Made by a program: the position numbers and the translations under genes | Assembly: GCA_020746875.1 (NCBI GenBank) | Contig: JAGTJL010000011.1 | Span: forward strand, 558,001 to 622,000 | DNA from: Rhexocercosporidium sp. MPI-PUGE-AT-0058 | Taxonomy: Eukaryota > Ascomycota > Leotiomycetes > Helotiales | DNA: 64,000 nucleotides | Direction: 5' to 3' | Shown: piece by piece, positions 51,124 to 59,778 of the stretch | Layout: each line of letters starts with the position of its first letter | Numbering within the stretch: position 1 is the stretch's first letter | The notes under the pieces: generated by a model | What the model was told of the DNA's origin: nothing | Databases searched by the model: none | The model's input: the letters and a program-made list of their open reading frames with translations, nothing else

Positions 51124-51158
<35 letters not shown>
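51124..51158 (+). repeat. (ATT)n microsatellite
   Basis: Uninterrupted ATT trinucleotide run of about 11-12 units inside the 7.4-kb gypsy element. Confidence 0.95.
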
Positions 51159-51854
51159 CGAGCGGTTTATTAAGAAGTAAGACAGGAATACTCCGTGCTT
51201 TTCCCTTATTACGACGAGTATTAAAACGAGGCGTATTCTTAATTAAAGTTTATATAAAGCTATCCTTAATATTAAAAGTCACAGATCTTAAAAGTAAAGC
51301 TTTAATTAATATTTCTATTTATAATTAATTAATTATACGCTATAAATATATCATTTGTGCTTATTATAATATAATAAAGTCTTACGTAATACGCAATTCT
51401 TATTATAATACATTTCCTTTATTAATATTCCCCCTAAGAGTATTTGTATTACTCTTAAGTATATCTTATATATTACTTAGCGTTGTCGTTATAAGAGAGC
51501 CGGCGAGAGGAACGAAAAAAAAAATAAAAGATATATTTGCGTCTTTAGCGAACGACTAGTTTATAAGAGAAGGAGGTTAAGTATTTAACTTAACTTTAAC
51601 TCGTTAAGTAAAAGGGAGAAGTTCAGAAAATAAAGGTTAATTAATTTTTTAAGTTTATATTAAAGAAAAGGAGGAAGGCGAAGGCTTTAATATCTTCGTA
51701 ATTAATATTAGTTTATTTAATATTATTCGTTAAGTTTATATTTAGTATAAGCCTTCTTTATATCGAGCTGGTTCCGTAATAATTACTTATAAAGGAATTC
51801 GGGGGTAGGATATTTACTATCTTCTTAGACGGGTTAATAAAAAACTATAAATAA

Positions 51855-52099
51855 TATGACGCTTACTTTATAAAAGACGGCAATTACGTATGACTAGCGA
51901 CTTATATTCTATAATAAGAATATAAAGATATTAAATGTTTCTTAGAATTTATAATTATAGAAGAAAGAAAATATGAAAAGGAGTAAGTTATATATAAAAG
52001 TAAAGCTCTATAAAGGCTCGTCTAATCTCGGCATCTTCCTAGTTAGGAAGTGAATAGCCGAGACTAGAAATGAGGCTCTAGAAGCTTTGAACCGTCACA
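51855..52099 (-). repeat. 5' LTR of the 7.4-kb gypsy element
   Basis: About 245 bp; starts TATGACGC (from TGTGACGC) and ends CCGTCACA. Directly followed by the target duplication GTTTA. Confidence 0.88.
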
Positions 52100-52857
52100 G
52101 TTTATTTAAGAAATTAAATATATTAATAAATAAATTATTTAAAGTACTTAAAAAGATAAGTAACTTATATTACTTGAAATTACTAGCGAATATGAAAGTT
52201 TATAACGTCTTTTTAATAAGGAAACTGCGTAAGGACTTTAATAACTTTTTACCGGGGCAAGTCTAGGACGAACTTTTATTAATTAATATTATAAGTAATA
52301 ATAAATAAGATTTAAAAGAAGTACTTACTTACTAAAAGAAGAACCCTAACTTCTCTTATTATATAACTTAGCTTAATTACGACGTTTATTTATAATAATA
52401 TAACGCCTTCGACTTTAAATATATATTATATAAGATTAAAGACTTTTATTTAAGTAATTATAACGCGTTAAGACTGCTAATAAAGCTCTTTAACTAGTTA
52501 AAAGTATAAGAAGACGGTATTAACGATTACGATTATCTTAATAAAAATAAGAAAATAAATTAACGCTCGAGGACGAGATTTTTCTAAAAGAAAAGATAAT
52601 ATAATAGTTTAAAGCTTTTAAAGTTTTATTTTTAGCCTCGGCTAATTATTTCTTATTTAAGAAGTTGCCGAGATTAAACGAGCTTTTATAAAGCTTATTT
52701 TTATATATAACTTATTCTTTTTTATACTTTCTTTTTTATATTTTCTTTTTTACGTAATTATAGATTTTAAAAAATACTTAATATCTTTATATTCTCGCTA
52801 TAAAATATAAGTCGCCAGTCATACGTGATTGCCGTCTTTTATAGAGCAAGCGTCACA
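52100..52857 (+). mobile_element. 3' fragment of a second gypsy copy, opposite orientation
   Basis: Same family as the 7.4-kb element but on the plus strand: the pol 3' end (L-R-K-D-F-N-N-F-L-P-G-Q at about 52,208-52,245, then chromodomain-like decayed sequence), a GCTCGAGGACGAG motif at 52,564-52,576, and the 3' LTR at 52,600-52,857. The older copy was the insertion target: the GTTTA duplication of the intact copy lies exactly at its left edge. Nothing of its 5' part is recognisable on the other side. Confidence 0.8.
52600..52857 (+). repeat. 3' LTR of the truncated gypsy copy
   Basis: Inverted relative to the LTRs at 44,689 and 51,855; ends GCAAGCGTCACA. Its start TATAATAG corresponds to TGTGACGG after RIP. 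Confidence 0.82.
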
Positions 52858-52908
52858 GTATTAATTAACTTATAACATATAAACTCTTGTTTTATATCAA
52901 AAGTCTAG

Positions 52909-52978
52909 TGTCGTACAAAATAAGGGTTATATACTGAATACTGCAGATCGCATCTGCAGGTCCTGTTTTTGCACAACA
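52909..52978 (+). mobile_element. Miniature TG...CA element with TCTAG duplication (copy 2)
   Basis: Only 70 bp, from TGTCGTACAAAATAAGGG to TTTTTGCACAACA, flanked by perfect TCTAG repeats (52,904-52,908 and 52,979-52,983). Its start matches the element at 19,173. It contains a hairpin CTGCAGAT-CGC-ATCTGCAG (52,941-52,959). Confidence 0.75.
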
Positions 52979-52983
52979 TCTAG

Positions 52984-53424
52984 TCAAACATTTGAAAAAT
53001 TATCAATCTTACCCATACTTTATTAAATCCGCGCTTTAAGTATTACTTTATTGGACTATTAAGCATAGATTCTTTTATTTCAATAGAGATACACTATTGT
53101 GGTTATAGAATAAAGCAGCAAATATGGAGCCTAAGGTTCAAAAGTGGCGTTTTGCTAACAAATCTAAGCGAAAAACTAGTTCCTTCTTTTTATTCCCTTA
53201 TTAATCAAAATTTGATTATTATAAAAGAAAAGTGTTTAATAAAAAATAGTTTTATCAATCTTATAAAAAGATATATCTAATTATTTATATATTTAAAAAT
53301 CGTGGTTGTGAAAAGTTTAAGTTTTAAAAATTAAGAGTTTTGGTGTAAAACAGGGGTTTATGCATTATAAGTTGCCACTGACTGTAGCTGTCGGTACGAA
53401 AGCCAGCCGGCAATCACAACTGCG
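52984..53424. other. Right border of the AT-rich block
   Basis: Transitional composition, less AT-biased than the transposon block. No protein motif is readable. It may be eroded sequence upstream of the HET fragment. Confidence 0.45.
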
Positions 53425-53973
53425 TTGTGGTGTTGTTTATTAGAACTATCAGACTCTATCGAACCAAAAATTCTTGGTTTACTACAGAGCCAACCACTTC
53501 TCACTGGCAAGGATATGTCTTTCGAATACAACGATTGTCTGATTGACAACCGTGTGGCTGAATTTTTATCACTTGACCAAATGCAGTCCTGCAAAGGTGA
53601 TTTTAGGGTATTCGGAAAACGCTTCGTAGACTATTTCCCTTCACAGCCCGAGAACTATGAATTTCCTGCCAAAGCTAAGTTCTACGAACCCAAGTTTTAC
53701 AATGCATTCAAACGATTAAGTGGGGCAGCTATAACTAGAAAGCTTTTTACCACCAAAAGCGGATATTTAGGGTATGGGCCTCTTAGAATACTTCCTAATG
53801 ACCATATATACGTATTGAGAGGTGCAAAATCTCCAGTTTTGTTACGTCCTACTGAAGAGAGAGCGATGCATAGAGTGGTTGGAGATTGTTATATTCATGG
53901 CTTAATGAAAGGGGAGGGCATGGAAGTACTGGAGTCTGGAGAAAGGATGTTTGAAAGAGCGATACTTCGATAA
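53425..53973 (+). pseudogene. HET-domain protein, C-terminal fragment
   Basis: A 182-codon frame whose end matches the C-terminus common to fungal heterokaryon-incompatibility (HET, PF06985-type) proteins: a FTTKSGYLGYGPLRI strand, then NDHIYVLRGAKSPVLLRP and VVGDCYIHGLMKGEGM. The N-terminal HET domain itself is absent; the upstream sequence is transposon-border DNA, and the frame has no good ATG before residue 31. HET proteins trigger cell death after fusion of unlike mycelia. This piece lacks the effector domain and is probably non-functional unless an unrecognised upstream exon exists. Confidence 0.75.
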
Positions 53974-54230
53974 GAACTAGAGCTGCTCTTGACCAAAGAT
54001 GATTCTGATTCATTTTGATGCGAGTTCCAATCGATTCAACAATGAGAGCTCTGTTTTATCCCCAATCACGCTTACATCATCTCCAAATTCGAAAAGTCAA
54101 ATACCTCTTAATTATTCGCCGCCGGGATCCTCACCCTCCCTTCACAATCTCACTAGATGCATTACTGACCACATCTGAATGAAGACACCTGGTTGTCAAG
54201 ACCAGCACTAGCGAGGTTCCTGAAAACCTG

Positions 54231-54726
54231 TTAGTGAGAGAAGTTATTGAACTGGATAGATCCATACCCAATTCCAGCAGAAGTAACGACGACACTGTTG
54301 CCAGTACATTTATAGTTTCTACAATAGGGTTAGTTGAGGCGTAAGCTTATGGCCAGATTTGGGGAAAACATACGCGTACAACACGCAGCTACCACCTGCA
54401 TCGGCTTTGGCAGAGCTTGCCCAGTCCTCGTTTTCCTGGATGATAGACTCTATAAGGGTATTAGAATTGGAGCATAATGTAGGAGAACCATACGCACGGC
54501 ATATACCCCACGCCCCTTGAATTCTGGCACAGCGGCCTCCATAATTTGCATACTGGCAGAGGGTGAGATAGTAAAGGTCAATTTGTTGACGTTTATTGAA
54601 GGTTGAGCCCTGGTAAAGACTTGAAAGATCCAAGTCCAATGGCTCAGGAAGGGCTACAGCTACAGCTGTTGCTGTAACTAGAGTTGCAAGCTGCACCAAG
54701 TGCGTGAGTAAAGTAATTGTCTTCAT
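54231..54726 (-). CDS. Small secreted Cys-containing protein (possible beta-gamma-crystallin-like fold)
   Basis: Two exons: 54726-54374 and 54318-54231; 146 aa. The intron is exemplary (55 nt, GTATGT donor, ACTAAC branch, GTAG acceptor) and is needed: without it the frame ends in an unrelated tail. A signal peptide precedes a KR site (NKRQQ near residue 45). The mature part has six cysteines and two related segments, CQYANYGGRCARIQG and SCVLYANYKCTGNSV, a Y-x-N-x-x-C/G pattern reminiscent of Greek-key crystallin-like or killer-toxin-like small secreted proteins. Function is unknown; an effector or antimicrobial role is only a guess from size, secretion and cysteines. Confidence 0.78.
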
Positions 54727-55600
54727 TGTGGCTGTGAAGTAAGAATAAAGAGGATGAAGGAGAGACAGCAGCGGAATTATGAAAGATAAAGTATGAGGAA
54801 GAAAGGGGGTTCTGGAGAATTTCGTATTCGGTGACCCCGGAGAAATCCTTGCGGCGCGTGTCTGTTAGAAAAGTTCAATATGATAAATTATCATGCATGA
54901 TAACATGAGGCAGTGATCAATTGACAATAGTACGCTTACACCAGTTTGATGCCTCATCGTATTTAGCAAAGCGAAACGATCTTGTATCCAACTCTTGGCA
55001 TAATTTGATTGGTACCTCCGTATCTACTCCGGCTTGGCAATCGGCGTGGCGTACTTAGCCGCTGAAGATCAGTTATATGCCTCACGCACGAGATTAAACA
55101 GACATGCTTTAGTCGCATGTTGGGGGCAAAGCTGCTCACCTGCTGGTATAGGAAGGAGTGTTGGTTCCTGCAAAAGTCTTGTTTTCTGTGAGGGAGTATT
55201 TCTTTCGTATACTTAGCCAATCGCCTAAAAAGTGACTTTCAGATTCGTATTATTCAATCTTAGGTACGAACGAATCTAAGGGCTCGATTCGGAATCGGGT
55301 TCTAAAGCTAACCAGACACCCCCTGAAAAGTATCTCCGACATCAACTCCAACTCGCGTATCGTAAAATCTTACACTAGTTCTGCATGTCTTGGCTGTTGG
55401 AAAATGGTAATACGCAGACCAACGAACAGGGAAGTTGCAGATTTGGAATTTCTTCCTTGAATAATCGAAAGGCACAGCTCGGGCGTCCCGTCGGGTCTTG
55501 AGCAGAGCTGAAATAACCTCAAATACATCTTCGAATCAATTCCCAGTTTTTCCATACAATTCTCACAGCACCTCATTCCTGTCTCTCACAATCAATCACA
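54727..55600. other. Divergent intergenic region
   Basis: Between the starts of the small secreted protein (-) and the metallopeptidase-like gene (+); contains both promoters. Short open frames of 60-85 codons overlap each other on both strands without motifs. Confidence 0.5.
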
Positions 55601-57024
55601 ATGAAAATTCTCTTCCCCTTCCTAGCCTTCGCTTCTGGCTTTTCTCTTTCTCAAGCAGCGGCATTGCAATCAAGGTCCCCTACCTATATCTTCAATAATG
55701 GGAACGCCTATTGGATTGATAAATTGAACCATATCACACCCCCTAATCGTATTATCGCAAAGAGAGCATACGGTACAGCGCCAGAGCATTGTGTTCTCAC
55801 AGCCAAGGATAACTCTTTTTGCGCGCCCTACAACATTGAAGTTTTTGACATTTACTATGCAGATGTAAGGAGTTCCACAAATTCTTCATGATATAGCCTT
55901 GAGCGTTCATTGACTTTGGAGTAATAGTGTCATGCTCCATGGGTTGTCTGCAGATGCACTGACGTCCCTTCGGACTACAATATTGATGTTATTGCAGATA
56001 ATATTGGGTCAGTACTCACATTCATCTGATGATACAGACTAACATCTAAGCAGCAAGATTCCTGTTCGCGCACGCTCATGGGTCCGCCATTATTCATTCT
56101 ATCCGTCCAATCTTAAATATGCCGCATATTCCACGCTCAACGATATCAATGTTTTCGGCTCATGGGCGGTTTCCACTGTCTTGTTCCACGAGACTGGCCA
56201 TAATTTAGACAAATGGGTTGCAAATAGTGATCCTAATTCTCCAGCATACAGTGGTAATTAGAGCCAAGAGACTCAATTCACACTAATTGAACTGACACAT
56301 TTCGTGACAACAGGCACAACAGCATGGACAAATCAAATCAATCAAGACTCATGTTGGCCAACGCAATACGCCTCTACTAGTAAGTTGCTCTTTATTTGAA
56401 TTTTTTTGAACCATGCTAACTATCCACGAGATTCCGCCGAGGTATTAACATCTCTAGACACAAAATGGACAATTTGAGAAACATACTAACACCAAGAACA
56501 GGATTTCGCGGAAGTCAGCGTCCAAGCTACGTACGAGGAGAACTTTGGAGGCATTCCAATAGACACCACTTGCTTCACTCACACCGAGACTACGTCGCGT
56601 AACCTTCTTCGCAGCGCTATCAAAATGGTTCCCGGTGATTTGTGTCTCGACCGCATCACACCCTCGTATGTAATCTCGTGACGATTTATGAAGAACAACA
56701 TATTAAAACTTGAAATAGAACTAGTGTCTGTTTGGGACCTACTGCTAGAGCACAAGGGTATTGTAACAATGTATTGGATGCCACGGCAGGCACAGGAGGC
56801 TCTTCGAAGATGGTTAAGAAGGTACAATTGCTCCATTTCCTTGCCTCACTTCTCGAATCCTCATTATCTGTCATGAGAATCAGTCGACTATAAAAACTTC
56901 CTACTAACTGATTTCAAAGGCCCAGTCAGCTGCAGAGGGAACCTTGCCAGTTCACATTCTCATGGAGGATGTTCAAAGAGCATTTGACGCGAATGTATCG
57001 TCGGCCAAGCCGAGAACAAGCTAA
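55601..57024 (+). CDS. Secreted HExxH metallopeptidase-like protein
   Basis: My model has eight exons: 55601-55864, 55928-56007, 56054-56253, 56314-56379, 56431-56441, 56502-56665, 56719-56821 and 56920-57024; 330 aa, in frame throughout. A signal peptide (MKILFPFLAFASGFSLSQA) is followed by a Cys-rich CHAPWVVCRC segment, a PVRARSWVRHY strand and the zinc motif HETGH, with a downstream EDFAEV stretch that could supply the third ligand. The layout resembles conidiation-specific protein 13-type secreted proteins of filamentous fungi; I am not certain of the family. Exon 5 is only 11 nt and rests on a GAG acceptor; it alone joins exon 4 to DFAEVSV in frame. It probably acts outside the cell as a protease. 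Confidence 0.75.
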
Positions 57025-57699
57025 ACAACTGGTGGCAAACGTTTTAGATGATTAATGGCAAGGAGGAGATATGACGGTTGGATATTAAGAAGATGCATGA
57101 AATGCAAGAGATAATTGAATAGTGAACGGAGTTTTGAATTTGACACAATCTCACCGATTGCTGAACAGGCAATGGATATTGATAAACGTGATTCCCGTGC
57201 CCCGCCTTACGCCGGCACTTGTTTTTTGGGTTACAGAGATGCTTAATAAGCGGAGAGCTCAACCCCCTCCCCCACCCCAAAAAATAACGTCGCACCCCAT
57301 CATTCCGCCCACCCCCAGAAAAGACGTTGATTCTGAATGAAGAGGTGGAAGAGTTGTTGTATTGACTAGGAATGCAGAGGCTACCCCTTAGAATAAGAGC
57401 CCAGAGAGCTGGTCCGTGCGCTAACTAACCCCTTTGCGTACAGCCTTATCACAAGCGCCCAAAGCCGTTTGAGGCACTCCTGAATTTATCCAAGACAGTT
57501 ACACACATGTTTCCGCTTCTGTAAACAATTTTTATCCCCTTCGGCAATAACATTCTTCAAACCAGCAATTTTTCTTGGTCGAAATCCGTCTCAGCATTCG
57601 CTGGTAGCCACTTGGACTTGGCGATAAGCACAGCATCCCTCTTTCGTTCTGAGAAGTGCTGGGGACTTTGAAGTTTCAGCTCTAGAGACAAACTCAATC
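57025..57699. other. Intergenic region upstream of the methyltransferase
   Basis: 3' side of the metallopeptidase-like gene and promoter of the LaeA-like gene. A C-rich tract lies at about 57,260-57,315. No gene recognised. Confidence 0.5.
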
Positions 57700-59193
57700 A
57701 TGGCGTCAAGATCCGGAGACCATTCAGATGGTAATCAACCGAAATACCATAAAAGCGACAGTGCCGGAGAAGGTATCCAGCTCACTGGATCCCTTGGGAC
57801 ATTAATAGCGCCAGCTGTCGCCACAACCACGCCCGCGGTCTCTCAGGATAATGACAGCAACGACGACGTTCTAACAGCTCATCATGACAATGTTTACTAT
57901 GTATCACACCCCGATATAGAAATTGATGATAACGTGGGCAGTCAATTATCCGGTGAAGACAGGAAGATTGACTGACCTCCAAATAGCGAACGGATCGTGA
58001 TTTAGATGCTGATTCAGCTTTGGGATCTATGCCAGCGTATACCTCCTACTTTTTATGATAAAGGCACGACTACTGATGATGTTCTAAGGAGCTCAACAGT
58101 CTCGCTGCGTGAGAGTGTTTATGAGTACATCGAAGGTGGTGTTTCCTTTCATCAAACGGAACGCTCAAAGCTCGCAGCAGTACAGAAAATGGACGAACAT
58201 ATCATGCTTTCAATGCTGGCAGTAATTTTGAACATCGGCTCTATAACTCGTCCGTATTCGTTACTGATCTTAATTAGAATATATCGGTCCGAACGACGAA
58301 ATCGAACAAGAGAGACTCGGTCCGCTTTCTCTTAAATATTGAGAATCAAGTCGCTAACAATCAAGCAGATTTACAACATCATCTTTTCGTGATGACGATG
58401 GACAACGAATTGCATCTTGCACCAATCGAGAATCCGCAGCATGTCTTGGATATCGCGACAGGAACAGGGATATGGGCTATCGAGTTCGCTCAACTGTACC
58501 CATCGTCAACAGTTTTAGGCACGGATTTAAGTCCGATCCAGCCGTCATTGTGAGTAACCTTGAATTTCAATGGCGATCTGCGCCTTGGTACTGATATAGC
58601 ACAGTATCCCTCCAAACTGCCAATTCCGCATCGATGACGCAGAAGAAGAATGGATCTACAGCCAACCATTCGACTTCATTCACGGCCGCGCCCTCGTATC
58701 CTGCTTCCGCAACCCCCCTTCAGTAATCACCAGCATCTTCTCCAATTTAACGCCCGGCGGATGGTTCGAGTTCCAAGACCCAGTCATGCCGTTGAAATCC
58801 ATCGACGACTCACTCTCCGGCACATCTCTCGACGAGTTCCAAAAGTCCTGCATGGAAGCTGCTGAGAAACTCGGTCGGCCATGGACGAATGGGAAGAATT
58901 ACGGGAAGTGGATGAGAGAGGCGGGTATGGTAGATGTGGTTCAGAAGAGTTATTACTGGGCTACGAATGGGTGGGTGAGAGGGAGGCAGCAGAAACTGCA
59001 GGCGCTATGGTTGAATGCTAATCTGAAGGAGGGATTACCTGCTTGGGGACTTAGTACTTTGAGTCGTGGGCTGGGCTGGAGTAGGGAGAGAATTGAGGTT
59101 TTGATCGCTGCTGCAAGGGAAGACTTGAGTAATCCGAATATCCATGCTTATGCGGAGTGTTATGTTGCTTATGGGAGGAAACCGCCGACTTAG
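57700..59193 (+). CDS. LaeA-like SAM-dependent methyltransferase
   Basis: Seven exons by splice signals and frame: 57700-57933, 57987-58036, 58089-58135, 58186-58221, 58278-58319, 58369-58549 and 58605-59193; 392 aa. The SAM-binding motif I is VLDIATGTGIWAIEFA, followed by GTDLSPIQPSFIPPNC and the FIHGRALVSCF segment characteristic of LaeA/TAM methyltransferases. The pre-core signature ENGRTYHAFNAGKYIGPNDE is assembled from exons 3-5 and is strong support for the introns. The N-terminal 78 residues are Ser/Asp-rich and disordered-looking; the donor of intron 1 (GTGGGC) is the least certain site. Such proteins include velvet-complex regulators of secondary metabolism, but most paralogues have unknown targets. 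No biosynthetic cluster is visible here. Confidence 0.87.
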
Positions 59194-59778
59194 AAATGTT
59201 TCTTTCGATTCTCTGCTCATTCGTGCATGTTTAAGTAAGTAATTACTTCTGATGACAGTCTGTCTCATTTAATATAAAGTCAACAAGAGAATTTAATGTC
59301 TCTAGCATATAACAAGGCTAGGAAAATGGATTATCTGACACCCGTGTCTCAAATGTACAATCATTGATCGCTTGTCCAAATGAAGTGATGCTTGACTAGA
59401 GCGAGAGATATTTCACGCACGGAAAGAAGCATTGATGCAGTTCTCGGGCCCATCATCCTCGCGCCAAGCAGTGTCACGTGGACATGGAATCAAAAGTCTA
59501 ATACGGTGACATGGATGATGATCTTAGTTCTAGAAACAAACTCAAAACTTTAATAGGAAATGAAACCCCACCTCCCTTTTACTATTCCCCTCTTGCTTCC
59601 CGCTTTATTACAATAAGGATACCCATTATCTGAAATCCTCCGCAGGAATCGCAATTGGTCTTTTCTGCCACCGGGCTCTCACCGCCCGAGGAATCTGATT
59701 AGATCAAATTTGATCTGATAAGATCTGAGCTTCCTCCCTCGCTCATAATTTCCCGTACCACCTCCTCCAGCCCTCTCC
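59194..59778. other. Promoter region of the ferric reductase gene
   Basis: Between the methyltransferase stop and the ferric reductase start. Contains at least three GATA-type motifs (59,321-59,328, 59,632-59,639 and 59,713-59,721); the last matches the fungal iron-GATA consensus exactly. Confidence 0.6.
59713..59721 (+). promoter_or_regulatory. Iron-responsive GATA site (ATCTGATAA)
   Basis: Exact match to ATCWGATAA, the site bound by SreA-type iron GATA repressors in filamentous ascomycetes. It lies 57 bp upstream of the ferric reductase ATG. Weaker relatives on the other strand (TTATCTGA) are at 59,632 and 59,321. Confidence 0.6.

Larger units (their letters stand above)
44689..52099 (-). 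mobile_element. Ty3/gypsy LTR retrotransposon, 7.4 kb, with GTTTA duplication
   Basis: Complete outline: direct LTRs at 44,689-44,932 and 51,855-52,099 and perfect 5-bp target duplications GTTTA (44,684-44,688 and 52,100-52,104). Orientation is minus: just inside the left LTR the plus strand reads CCCTTCCCTTCGG then CTCGTCCTCGAGC, which on the minus strand is a polypurine tract preceded by the pol 3' end. The decayed pol end L-R-K-D-F-N-N-L near 45,309-45,261 matches the same segment in the adjacent fragment at 52,208 and is typical of the post-integrase region of fungal gypsy elements. Interior frames are heavily stop-ridden. A solo LTR of another family is inserted at 47,414. Confidence 0.87.
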
